Virus record (IMG/VR): IMGVR_UViG_3300030110_004466
Coordinates: 1 to 37,657 of that record
From: a virus
Length of the DNA stretch: 37,657 bases
Direction: 5' to 3' (one strand)
Shown here: positions 1 through 7,207 of the stretch, one piece after another
How positions within the stretch are numbered: position 1 is the first letter of the stretch
Layout of the letters: each line of letters opens with the position of its first letter
Translations under genes and position numbers: made by a program
The notes under the pieces: generated by a model
What the model was told of the DNA's origin: nothing
The model's database searches: none
The model's input: the letters and a program-made list of their open reading frames with translations, nothing else

Positions 1-733
1 CTAAGGTAGTTGCACCTTCCTTACTCTTTAATGCTCTAGCTTTTGCAATAGTCATCTTACCTTTGACCTTGCGCTTTAGTGTACCTGGTGCACCTCTTTT
101 TGATTGACTCTTCTTTATAAGCTCAGATGTCTTTTCTTCTGGTACACAATTAGGTACCATTCTTTTACCTTTTTTCTTCATACCAGCTTGTCTATAACCA
201 GTCCAACATGCTTCAAGAATATCTTGATGGTTAACAGACTCATTCATTTTGTTTTCCCACCAAGGAATTTCTGGATCGGTCTTCTTGTCGTCAATTATTC
301 TTTTAAGACGTTTATCATATTCAGCTCTTGTTGGAGGTGTATTACCATTCACAGCATCAATTACAAATTGTACTGTAGCTGCTGCTATTGTTAGACTTGC
401 ACATTTACCAATTACTAAACCATTCAACTCATCAATCATGATTGTAGGTGAAGCCTCTTTTAGCTTACCAACCATATTGTTAGGAACGTTGAAATACAAA
501 CCTCCTTCAACATATATTTTAGCAGGATATGGATGTAATTTATTGGTATTGGAATCAACAATACGAACTATATCAAACCCATCAATGTTCTTAAATGTAA
601 CAGATTCTGTTTCACCTGTATCTGGATTTTTTTCAATATAGGTTGGAGGACCAAACTTGTCCATGAGCTTTACTGCAAAGTCTCTTGGACCTTCGTATTT
701 CCATTCACCTATATCTACGCCTTTGTGTTTCAT
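1..733 (-). CDS. Unidentified late/virion protein, 3' end outside window
   Basis: An open frame starts at the ATG whose complement is at 731-733 and runs off the left edge with no stop, giving at least 244 residues. The protein begins MKHKGVDIGEWKYEGP. It has a mixed N-terminal part and, around residues 185-210, a basic stretch with CWTGYRQAGMKKKG followed by MVPNCVPE. The visible end is very Lys-rich (GTLKRKVKGKMTIAKARALK). From memory, this CWTGY/KKKG/NCVP pattern is frequent in uncharacterised structural proteins of marine T4-like phages, but I cannot name a function. The gene starts 3 nt after the gp13 stop, so it belongs to the same late operon. T4 has gp14 at this place, but the sequence does not look like the gp14 I know from cyanophages. 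Confidence 0.75.
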   Translation of the reverse strand, partial: MKHKGVDIGEWKYEGPRDFAVKLMDKFGPPTYIEKNPDTGETESVTFKNIDGFDIVRIVDSNTNKLHPYPAKIYVEGGLYFNVPNNMVGKLKEASPTIMIDELNGLVIGKCASLTIAAATVQFVIDAVNGNTPPTRAEYDKRLKRIIDDKKTDPEIPWWENKMNESVNHQDILEACWTGYRQAGMKKKGKRMVPNCVPEEKTSELIKKSQSKRGAPGTLKRKVKGKMTIAKARALKSKEGATTL

Positions 734-735
734 AA

Positions 736-1479
736 CTACCCCGTCATATCGTGTACTGGTAAAGAATATGAGCTTAACATCTCTTCTTCTAATTTATTTT
801 TAGCTTCTAAACCTTGACTCAGAATTGTGTCACCATTGAACTGTACACCACCAGGTAATTGCATACCAACAAACTTAGTAAGGTTTCTTCCCCATTGTAT
901 TTGAATCAGAGCTGTGGCATACTCAGCTAGCCAACGATCTCCATACACATCTGTATATGTTTCTGGATCGACTTTGTTATATACCTCTGCAATCAAATAG
1001 TCACCGGTGTTAAACTTATCCCAATCCATATCAACATACAAACGATTTATATGTCTGTTAAATTTTAAAGGTTGCTTACCAATAAGAATCTCTTCAATGA
1101 ATCTAATGTTCATGAAGTTCATATAGAAAGGAACAAGATCATATCTTGACAAATCATACAAGTCATTCAAGGCTATTTGATATCGAATATTGAAGAGATT
1201 ATTTGTACTTGTAGCATCTCCAATGTCGAAAATATCAATAATCCCAATAGTATCAGTATTGCTAATCGAAATGTATCCATTGGTTTTATCGTCTGCTGTT
1301 ACTTGGTGTTTAAGAAATGTTCTTTGACTGCCATCAAAATGATAATCGTGATAATAATTTAAAGCTGTATCTATTGCATCACCAACTTGATCATCATCAA
1401 CGTTTATCTCAATGACAGGCTTGCCTAATCTTCTTAGGCAAAACTCTTTGAATGTTTCTCTTGAACTTGGGACTGCCAT
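736..1479 (-). CDS. 13: Neck protein gp13 (head completion/neck)
   Basis: This 247-residue protein starts MAVPSSRETFKEFCLRRLG, followed by KPVIEINVDDDQVGDAID. That N-terminus is the hallmark of T4-like marine phage gp13, which with gp14 forms the neck that closes the filled head and receives the tail. T4 gp13 is longer (309 residues), and the shorter form is usual in the marine branch. The start is supported by AGGA six bases upstream. The preceding 47-residue gene ends on the first base of this ATG (TAATG-type overlap), so translation is probably coupled. The gene lies downstream of the minus-strand late promoter at about 1992-1999. Assignment as gp13 rather than gp14 rests on my memory of the family. 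Confidence 0.85.
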   Translation of the reverse strand: MAVPSSRETFKEFCLRRLGKPVIEINVDDDQVGDAIDTALNYYHDYHFDGSQRTFLKHQVTADDKTNGYISISNTDTIGIIDIFDIGDATSTNNLFNIRYQIALNDLYDLSRYDLVPFYMNFMNIRFIEEILIGKQPLKFNRHINRLYVDMDWDKFNTGDYLIAEVYNKVDPETYTDVYGDRWLAEYATALIQIQWGRNLTKFVGMQLPGGVQFNGDTILSQGLEAKNKLEEEMLSSYSLPVHDMTG

Positions 1480-1622
1480 TACATTCCTACCCTTAGCTTG
1501 ATTGGTGTTGACTGAGCTGTGTTAGCGTATGGCTTAGTGTTAGCAGATTGTGGAGTTAGCTTATAATCAGTTCTCAACACTATCTTTACATTTTTGCCAT
1601 TCTCTAACTTCTTAATCGTCAT
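1479..1622 (-). CDS. Small 47-residue late protein, function unknown
   Basis: A 47-codon frame runs from the ATG at 1622-1620 to the TAA at 1481-1479. It begins MTIKKLENGKNVKIVLR and ends with STPIKLRVGM. It overlaps the stop of the upstream 114-residue gene by ATGA (start 1622, upstream TGA 1621-1619). Its own TAA overlaps the gp13 start codon. This tight coupling on both sides is strong evidence that it is a real gene. Short Lys-rich proteins sit here in other marine T4-like phages, as far as I recall. No motif is recognised, and no signal peptide or membrane segment is visible. Confidence 0.75.
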   Translation of the reverse strand: MTIKKLENGKNVKIVLRTDYKLTPQSANTKPYANTAQSTPIKLRVGM

Positions 1623-1963
1623 GATGTACTCGCATGAACATGAACAAAGCCTTCAACCAATTTAGTTGTTGTACTTCCCGTAACAACTTTTACGTCATAT
1701 AAATATCTTTTCGGCGCTTGCAAATAACCAGTTTGTGTATCAGTTAAAGATAGTATAACCGAACCATTTGAATACCCAGTTGCTGTAAAGGCAAGATTAG
1801 ATGTGCTGGTTGCATTAATCTGAGAATTTGTGTGTGATGCCTTTATTGTACTAGTGCATGTGTATGCAGCCATATTAATAGATGCATCACTAGCATTAAC
1901 AACATCAAGTGTAGTTGTAAAATCAGATCCTTTGTCTAGGAATAAATCTGCTTTTTCGGCCAT
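1619..1963 (-). CDS. Small beta-rich virion-type protein, 114 residues
   Basis: The protein begins MAEKADLFLDKGSDFTTTLD. It is rich in Thr, Ser, Ala and Val with alternating polar and hydrophobic residues, as expected of a beta-sandwich. It has no signal peptide or membrane helix. Similar small proteins (acidic N-terminus, then a DFTTT-like strand and a YDVKV-like strand) stand upstream of the neck genes in marine T4-like phages, in my memory, but I know of no proven role. AGGAG lies about eight bases before the ATG. The minus-strand TATAAATA box at 1992-1999 is placed so that this is the first gene of the restarted late operon (114 aa, 47 aa, gp13, next gene). A minor capsid or neck-associated role is a guess from context. 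Confidence 0.8.
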   Translation of the reverse strand: MAEKADLFLDKGSDFTTTLDVVNASDASINMAAYTCTSTIKASHTNSQINATSTSNLAFTATGYSNGSVILSLTDTQTGYLQAPKRYLYDVKVVTGSTTTKLVEGFVHVHASTS

Positions 1964-1979
1964 TGAGCGCTCCTAATTA

Positions 1980-2003
1980 ATAGTATAAATATATTTATAC
2001 TAT
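1980..2003. promoter_or_regulatory. Palindromic bidirectional T4-type late promoter
   Basis: The 24 bases form a perfect inverted repeat with no spacer. The plus strand carries TATAAATA at 1984-1991 and the minus strand carries the same box at 1999-1992. TATAAATA is the T4 late-promoter -10 element recognised by the gp55 sigma factor family. It sits between two divergent genes whose starts are at 1963 (minus) and 2022 (plus). The predicted start sites leave leaders of roughly 20-30 nt each way. The region is too AT-rich and too close to both genes to be a convincing terminator. Confidence 0.75.
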
Positions 2004-2021
2004 CACAAAAGTGGATACATA

Positions 2022-2585
2022 ATGTCGAAGATAAGTGAGTTAAGATTACATGCCAGGAATAGAAAACTACCCTGTTGTGTAAAATTAAATGACCTAACTC
2101 CTGAATTACTTGCACATAACTTATTTATTTATGAGGATCTCAGTAGCGATCCTTCAAATATATCAACTGAGACTACGTATTCAGATAGAGTAGAAAATGC
2201 AGTTGCGGGTATAAGTTTAGGCAAACAAGTACGAGATTTAGGCAAGTTCTACAAACAAATACACACAGATGAAATATCTTTGTTGTGTAACTATAAACCA
2301 TATAATACTAGATTTGCCATGCTTGAACCAGGCCATAGCATTGGTTATCATATGGATCCTCCAAATATATATAACTTAATATGTCCATTGACACATGATG
2401 TGGTGCTTGAGTTTAAGGATAAAGCTGAATCATTATTTTATGTTTGTCTAGTTGGAGAAATTTGGTTTATTAATCCTAGCTATATGCATGCTTCGCATCA
2501 TGAAGCGGATGAAACACGTGTAGCTATGTTAGCTAATTTTGATTATAGTGAGAAAGTTTATGAGTCCTTTACCAGGCTATTATGA
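2022..2585 (+). CDS. 2-oxoglutarate/Fe(II) oxygenase-like protein (aspartyl hydroxylase type)
   Basis: This 187-residue soluble protein has its conserved core in the C-terminal half. H110-M-D112 sits in the phrase PGHSIGYHMDPP. A distal His (H156 or H159) and R166 sit in SYMHASHHEADETRVAMLANF, a layout that matches the HxD...H...R Fe(II) and 2-oxoglutarate binding set of cupin-fold hydroxylases, including aspartyl/asparaginyl beta-hydroxylases. It would hydroxylate a protein side chain or a small molecule, and the substrate cannot be read from the sequence. It is the first gene of the plus-strand island, directly behind the plus-strand late box at 1984-1991. The ribosome site is weak (GTGG). 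Its last 26 bases overlap the next gene. Such enzymes are common in marine myoviruses near fibre genes. Confidence 0.65.
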   Translation: MSKISELRLHARNRKLPCCVKLNDLTPELLAHNLFIYEDLSSDPSNISTETTYSDRVENAVAGISLGKQVRDLGKFYKQIHTDEISLLCNYKPYNTRFAMLEPGHSIGYHMDPPNIYNLICPLTHDVVLEFKDKAESLFYVCLVGEIWFINPSYMHASHHEADETRVAMLANFDYSEKVYESFTRLL

Positions 2586-3489
2586 GTTAGAACCAGAAGA
2601 TAATCATTTCACAGACGTTACAGCAGATGTAACCCATCAATGTAATATGACATGCACAAACTGTTATATTCCTAACAGAGATGTTCCAGACATGGATATT
2701 GATAAATTGATTGAAGCAATTAGTCGTTTTCCTAAAAGGACAATGATTCGTATAATGGGTGCTGAACCTACAATGCGTATGGACCTTCCAGACATTATTG
2801 TTAAGATAAGAGCAACCGGTCATCGTTGTACATTGCTAACAAACGGATTAAAGTTAGCAAGTATAAGATATACAAGAATTCTTAAAGAAGCTAAACTTTC
2901 TCATGTTTACCTAAGCCTCAATGGGGTGGATAATGATGATTGGTATGAACACATTGATGAGATGAGATGTGCAAAGCAAAAGGTTATGGCGCTTGAAAAT
3001 GTTAAAGATGCAAAGTTTATTATTGACACAGGTACAATTATTTGTAAAGGCATCAATGATGATGCTCCATCAAGACTTATGAACCTATTCAAACAAAAAG
3101 GTATTGACAATGCTTTAATGAGGTTCAAAAACGTAGGCCAACATGGAAGGTACTTGCTACCAAGTTCAGATAATTATAGTATGGATGGATTGATTCAATT
3201 GTGTGCAGATCATTATAACTTGTCTGTTGATTATATTAACTCGTGGAGAGAAAAACCAATGTATGGTAATCACGTTGAACCTGACACTTTTATATTTCCA
3301 TTAGATCCTAAGTCAGAAGGCAAACTATTTCATAGAAGTGGTTATTGGGTTAAGATTGCTGACTGGGATAGTCATGGTGATACTAGATTATATCCATTCA
3401 TGGAACAAACACGTAGAGGAAGAATCACAGAAGATTTTAAAGTTGCTCCTTTACCAGCTCACATTGTTGCAAATGAAGGCGGCTACTAA
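2560..3489 (+). CDS. Radical SAM enzyme
   Basis: A canonical CxxxCxxC cluster motif (C28, C32, C35 in THQCNMTCTNCY) binds the 4Fe-4S cluster that cleaves S-adenosylmethionine. GAEPT at about 67-71 is the GGEP-type SAM-binding motif with one substitution, and LLTNG follows in the third strand. The start at 2560 (309 residues) has GAGAAAG just upstream and is preferred over the upstream ATG at 2539, which would add seven residues and deepen the overlap. The C-terminal part has only scattered cysteines and no SPASM/twitch cluster pattern, so a single Fe-S cluster is expected. The gene overlaps the oxygenase gene by 26 nt and the next gene by 1 nt (TAATG). The reaction is unknown. Candidates are peptide modification or sugar chemistry. 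Confidence 0.8.
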   Translation: MSPLPGYYELEPEDNHFTDVTADVTHQCNMTCTNCYIPNRDVPDMDIDKLIEAISRFPKRTMIRIMGAEPTMRMDLPDIIVKIRATGHRCTLLTNGLKLASIRYTRILKEAKLSHVYLSLNGVDNDDWYEHIDEMRCAKQKVMALENVKDAKFIIDTGTIICKGINDDAPSRLMNLFKQKGIDNALMRFKNVGQHGRYLLPSSDNYSMDGLIQLCADHYNLSVDYINSWREKPMYGNHVEPDTFIFPLDPKSEGKLFHRSGYWVKIADWDSHGDTRLYPFMEQTRRGRITEDFKVAPLPAHIVANEGGY

Positions 3490-3890
3490 TGGAGATACCA
3501 GAGTACTTTGAGAGAGGAACTGATTTTGATCTTAATCCTATAAGATTATTATACAATGAAAGACGTTATAAGTACTACCATAAAATAACATACATTGATT
3601 TATATCAAGCATATTTAACACCAGATCATTTCAAAGCATCAGGCAGACTACCATTTCAATATAATGAAAGACTAAGAATGCACGTTGTTGGTAAAGCATT
3701 TAAATCAGCAAAGAACCATGGTGATAATACAATGTTTACCTTCTCGACTATTGAAGATCATCATACAATTATTGATTGGATATGCAGTAAGTATTGGGTA
3801 CCATTGTCATTAATAAATGGTCAACCATTTGAACAAATTGATGAATACTTAACTATTAAAAGAAGTTGGATTAATGACTCACCCAATTAA
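3489..3890 (+). CDS. Unknown protein of the modification island, 133 residues
   Basis: I do not recognise this protein. It begins MEIPEYFERGTDFDLNPIR, is rich in Tyr, Arg, Lys and His, and looks soluble and globular. A His-rich patch (IEDHHTIIDWICSKYW) lies at about residues 87-105. The ATG overlaps the radical SAM stop codon (TAATG) and has GAAGG upstream. Its 3' end overlaps the next gene by 17 nt. This tight packing between a radical SAM gene and a glycosyltransferase gene suggests an accessory subunit or substrate-binding partner of one of them, but nothing in the sequence proves it. Confidence 0.7.
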   Translation: MEIPEYFERGTDFDLNPIRLLYNERRYKYYHKITYIDLYQAYLTPDHFKASGRLPFQYNERLRMHVVGKAFKSAKNHGDNTMFTFSTIEDHHTIIDWICSKYWVPLSLINGQPFEQIDEYLTIKRSWINDSPN

Positions 3891-4692
3891 TATATTCTTA
3901 GTTAAAACTACTCACATAGAAACACCAACACAATCACAGTATGATCCTAGTGAGTTGTATACTGATGAACACGTTTATGAAATTAAAAATCAATTAGATA
4001 CGTACTTTACGCTTCCATATAGATTCAATCTACTTACAAATGATTCTGTTTTAGGAATGCCAGATATCAATTTTCATTATGTAGGTAAAGAAGACTTGTG
4101 GGGTTGGTGGAATAAAATGTTACTGTTTCGTAAAGATATATCTGGTCCAGGATTAAATATATATCTTGATCTGGATACGACAATCCAACGAAACATTGAT
4201 CTTCTTGTTGATTATGCAGTACAAGATAAACTAACGATGTTATATTGCTATTGGAAACCAATTGATTGGGAGAAGATGGCCTATCCTCAATCTGGATATG
4301 ATCCTACATTCAGATATGCAACACTTATCAACTCTTCAATTATGATGTGGCATGGTCAGGACTTAGATTATATTACAGAGGATTTTATGTTTGATTGTGA
4401 AAGACATATGCTTCAATTTAGAGGAAATGATGAATATATGTATCGATATCATAAAGATATAATCAATTGTTTACCACGAGGATGGGCATACTCATGGTTC
4501 TTTGGAGCTGAGGAAGGATCAGAATTTTTTCCAAAAGATAAGGAAATGTTTAAAAGAAGAAATGATTATTCTTTTAGATTACTTAATGGTGAAGGTAAAC
4601 GAATGTCAGAAATGGAAGCAACTAGACAACCAGGTCATGAAACTAAGAAGATGATTCAACAAGTGAAAGGAAACAGTTATGGCTCTTCGTGA
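3874..4692 (+). CDS. Glycosyltransferase-like protein, GT-A type (first of three)
   Basis: This 272-residue protein has the layout of a nucleotide-diphospho-sugar glycosyltransferase. An N-terminal alpha/beta segment is followed by WWNKMLLF (about 78-85), then IYLDLDTT with D99-L-D101, the metal-binding DxD motif. Next comes a strand carrying INSSIMMW, the usual acceptor-side landmark after DxD in GT8-like enzymes. It has no signal peptide or membrane helix, so it should act in the cytoplasm of the infected cell. It overlaps the previous gene by 17 nt and the next one by 14 nt. WWNK...YLDLDT...INSS(I/V)M is shared with the gene at 5585-6232, so the two are paralogues. Donor and acceptor are unknown. 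The virion fibre or host surface glycan are the likely acceptors. Confidence 0.7.
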   Translation: MTHPINIFLVKTTHIETPTQSQYDPSELYTDEHVYEIKNQLDTYFTLPYRFNLLTNDSVLGMPDINFHYVGKEDLWGWWNKMLLFRKDISGPGLNIYLDLDTTIQRNIDLLVDYAVQDKLTMLYCYWKPIDWEKMAYPQSGYDPTFRYATLINSSIMMWHGQDLDYITEDFMFDCERHMLQFRGNDEYMYRYHKDIINCLPRGWAYSWFFGAEEGSEFFPKDKEMFKRRNDYSFRLLNGEGKRMSEMEATRQPGHETKKMIQQVKGNSYGSS

Positions 4693-4858
4693 TATGCCAT
4701 TAATGGCAGATGGACTAACACGTACAAATATACTAAAGCATAATGTACATGAACTACAAGGGCAACTAACTAATGCTAACATTCGCATTAAAGAATTGAT
4801 AGAACAAGTTAACGAGCTTCATAAGTTGTTAGATGCCTATGCACTTGATGACAATTAA
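4679..4858 (+). CDS. Small helical coiled-coil protein, 59 residues
   Basis: This frame begins ATG at 4679 and ends TAA at 4858. AAGGAAA lies just upstream of the start. The protein starts MALRDMPLMADGLTRTN. From about residue 18 to 54 it carries a heptad-like pattern (NILKHNVHELQGQL, ANIRIKELIEQVNELHKLL) typical of a short coiled coil. It overlaps the preceding glycosyltransferase gene by 14 nt and the following one by several codons, so it is embedded in the operon. Function is unknown. A small multimerising adaptor or virion component is possible. Confidence 0.65.
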   Translation: MALRDMPLMADGLTRTNILKHNVHELQGQLTNANIRIKELIEQVNELHKLLDAYALDDN

Positions 4859-5588
4859 ATGGGGAACTAAGTTTCCTCCTGAATATCCTAATCTAATTCA
4901 TAGAATGGCTAAGAAATGGATGCCATGTGAATTTGAATCAGTTTGTATGACAGATGATGGCACTGGTCTTGATTCTGACATAAGAATAGTTGAAACAACT
5001 GAGAAGTGGTTGTGGGATGATATTATAAACAATGACAAGTGGTTCTTTTGGGATGGAATTAAGATGTCATTGTTTGCACCACAGCTATGTGGTATTGAAG
5101 GTAAGATACTATTCTCTGACCTTGATAATCTTTTCCATGGTCCAATGGATAGAATAGTTGATACACCTACTCCAGCAATCATTGAATGTAATTGGATGCC
5201 TCCATGGCAAGTTGGTATGCATGGTGGTAACTATTTTCTAACAATGCTATTCAATGCAAGTTTAATATATGTTGATAATACTCAACCAATTACAAACGAG
5301 ATATGGGAACACTTTACAACTAATTACAAAAAGATAAAAGGATCGTTGTATAGTTCTGATGCATACTTATGGAGAGTGTGGCGCCATAAAATGAACACAT
5401 ATCCTAAACAAACTGTATATTCATTTAACAGAGGTGGAGATTATCCAGATAATTTTAGTTTAAGTCATGAAGCAAAGTATAAGTATAGACCAGAATATTC
5501 AGCTTGTATCTTTATGGAGGATACAGAACCAGATCCACTTGATATAAACGAAGGGTGGGTTGCAGATATATGGAAGTCATATCTATGA
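4848..5588 (+). CDS. Glycosyltransferase-like protein (second of three)
   Basis: About 246 residues if translation starts at the ATG at 4848 (MTIKWGTKFPPEYPN). In-frame ATGs at 4833 and 4839 cannot be excluded, because no clear ribosome site separates them. The core has WFFWDGIKMSLF (about 65-76), then ILFSDLDNLF with D91-L-D93 as the DxD motif, then NYFLTMLFNASLIYV. This is the same order of elements as its neighbours but more divergent. The protein is soluble. Its stop overlaps the next start as ATGA (5585-5588), a sign of coupled translation. It resembles the uncharacterised bacterial glycosyltransferases with a KWG...YPN N-terminus. Sugar and acceptor are unknown. Confidence 0.6.
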   Translation: MTIKWGTKFPPEYPNLIHRMAKKWMPCEFESVCMTDDGTGLDSDIRIVETTEKWLWDDIINNDKWFFWDGIKMSLFAPQLCGIEGKILFSDLDNLFHGPMDRIVDTPTPAIIECNWMPPWQVGMHGGNYFLTMLFNASLIYVDNTQPITNEIWEHFTTNYKKIKGSLYSSDAYLWRVWRHKMNTYPKQTVYSFNRGGDYPDNFSLSHEAKYKYRPEYSACIFMEDTEPDPLDINEGWVADIWKSYL

Positions 5589-6232
5589 CATTAGATATTG
5601 TGTGTTTAAAAGTTGGAGAAGCATATGGTCCTGAATATGTAAACGAAATGTTCAAGCGTGTTGATAACTTAATGCCTGTTGGAGATTTTATATGTTATAC
5701 GGATGATCCATTAGACCTGAACGGCAACATAACAGTTAGAGGAATCACACCTTTATACAATGATAGAATGTGGTGGAATAAGGTGATGCTTTTAAATCCA
5801 GCACATGAGCATAATGCATTATATTTGGATCTTGATACATATATGCACAAAGGTATACACGGTTTAAACCTTAAAGGACAAATATTAAAGACAGCATGGT
5901 TTAGTGATGATATGGCTATGAAGATTCATTACTGTAACATTAATTCATCTGTAATGAGATTGTTTGATAATAACTTTGAAAAACAGTATCGTGATTGGTA
6001 TGATAACAAAGAAAAATTATACAAGTCTTTTTATGGATTAGATTCTTGGTTTTATAGAAGACATGAACTTGATTTCTTTGATCCAGGAATAGTATATTCT
6101 TATAAGTTTGGTTCACAGTTTCCAAATGATGTTGAACAAAACAAACTTCGCAGTGATCATGCTATATGTGTATTTGATGATTGTGAAAACAGATATGATA
6201 TATTGAAGGAGCTGTGGAATGGATCATCCTAG
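5585..6232 (+). CDS. Glycosyltransferase-like protein (third of three)
   Basis: The 215-residue form starting at 5585 (MTLDIVCLKVGEAYGPEYV) is preferred because GGAAG lies eight bases upstream and the ATG overlaps the previous TGA as ATGA. Earlier in-frame starts would add up to ten residues. WWNKVMLL at about 63-70 is followed by LYLDLDTYMH with D82-L-D84, the metal-binding DxD. INSSVMRLF comes later. It is the shortest of the three and closest in motif spelling to the one at 3874. It should be a cytoplasmic enzyme using a nucleotide sugar. It overlaps the following methyltransferase-like gene by 14 nt. Confidence 0.65.
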   Translation: MTLDIVCLKVGEAYGPEYVNEMFKRVDNLMPVGDFICYTDDPLDLNGNITVRGITPLYNDRMWWNKVMLLNPAHEHNALYLDLDTYMHKGIHGLNLKGQILKTAWFSDDMAMKIHYCNINSSVMRLFDNNFEKQYRDWYDNKEKLYKSFYGLDSWFYRRHELDFFDPGIVYSYKFGSQFPNDVEQNKLRSDHAICVFDDCENRYDILKELWNGSS

Positions 6233-6821
6233 CTTAGATGAAATTTATAGATTGTTCCGTAAAGGTCTTGAGAAAGTTCATAGTGATCATGTCTATAAGT
6301 TTAAAGATTACGCAGAATGTATTTTTGATACACAAGTATTAAGTAAGAGGTGGTTAACAGATGAGCTTGGGGTATTTGATGTCAAGCATATATCAATACT
6401 TGCTAGTTGGTACGGAATTGTCATTGTCCCTATGCTAGTAAGAAAGTTTGGTAATATACCTATTGATCTTTATGATGTTGATGAATATGCAATGGATATA
6501 GCTAAACATATATACAAGGATGACTATCCAAACGTAACAGTAAATTGTAAGGATGTTATATTTGATGATGTAGAGTTTAAAGGTGATACTATTATTAACT
6601 GTTCATGTGAACATATGTATGATATGGCTGATATGGTTAATCAATATAGAGGTAGGTTATTTGCTTTGCAAAGCAACGATAATAAAAATGTAAAATGGTT
6701 ACACATTAATTGTGTTGATAGTCCTGAAGAACTTATTCACCAAGCTGATTTAAAAGATGTACTCTATAAAGGTGACACTAGAATGTATGGTTCAACAAGA
6801 TTTATGGTAATTGGAAAATGA
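6219..6821 (+). CDS. SAM-dependent methyltransferase-like protein
   Basis: This 200-residue protein has the order of elements of a Rossmann-fold methyltransferase. A first strand and loop lie at ISILASWYGIVIVPML (about 58-73), although the loop has only one Gly where the classic motif I has two or three. A second strand ends in the acidic DLYDVDEYAMDIAK (about 83-96), which would bind the ribose of SAM. A later strand is DTIINCSCEHMYDM (about 122-135), near the motif IV position. AAGGAG lies eight bases before the ATG. The last codons overlap the next gene as ATGA. Substrate is unknown, and it could also be a degenerate or non-methyltransferase Rossmann protein. Confidence 0.5.
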   Translation: MDHPSLDEIYRLFRKGLEKVHSDHVYKFKDYAECIFDTQVLSKRWLTDELGVFDVKHISILASWYGIVIVPMLVRKFGNIPIDLYDVDEYAMDIAKHIYKDDYPNVTVNCKDVIFDDVEFKGDTIINCSCEHMYDMADMVNQYRGRLFALQSNDNKNVKWLHINCVDSPEELIHQADLKDVLYKGDTRMYGSTRFMVIGK

Positions 6822-7207
6822 AACTACATGTAGACAACCAAGTATATGGATTTATAATACTTCTCTATAGTCAGCAGCTATTAACCCAACTATACTCTTC
6901 TGATAAAGACTCAGAGTGGGTAAAAATAGAGCCTGTAATCAAAGAACTTTATGATGCATTGAGTGAAAAGAATAGATGGGAAGGGTATCAAAGAGCTATT
7001 GAATACAATGGTCTTGATCCACTGTTATTCAGATCTATTGATGATTTGTGGTACCTTATGTATGCAATAACAAATTATAGAATTGATACAATTGATTTAC
7101 ATGATAGTGTAACCAAAGAACATCACATACTTTTATTTCAAGTTATACAAAATGTAATTAAAAAAGCACATAAACAATATGGTAGATTTAACTCTCGTTT
7201 TGTTTAA
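6818..7207 (+). CDS. Unknown protein at end of plus-strand island, 129 residues
   Basis: I do not recognise this protein. It begins MKLHVDNQVYGFIILLYSQQ and looks mostly helical, with an amphipathic first helix rather than a signal peptide. Many aromatic residues follow. The start overlaps the previous TGA as ATGA with GGAAA just upstream, so it is translated with the methyltransferase-like gene. Its TAA overlaps the TAA of the oppositely oriented oxygenase-like gene. The two operons therefore meet with no intergenic base and no visible terminator. Confidence 0.7.
   Translation: MKLHVDNQVYGFIILLYSQQLLTQLYSSDKDSEWVKIEPVIKELYDALSEKNRWEGYQRAIEYNGLDPLLFRSIDDLWYLMYAITNYRIDTIDLHDSVTKEHHILLFQVIQNVIKKAHKQYGRFNSRFV

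Noticed and set aside
249-641. Plus-strand frames of 96-130 residues at 104-641
   Set aside because: They lie antisense to the minus-strand gene that is open through the whole region, with no ribosome site or recognisable protein.
1-733. Neck protein gp14 at the expected place after gp13
   Set aside because: The sequence lacks the gp14 N-terminal pattern known from marine phages and has a Lys-rich C-terminus with CWTGY/NCVP motifs. It is left unidentified.
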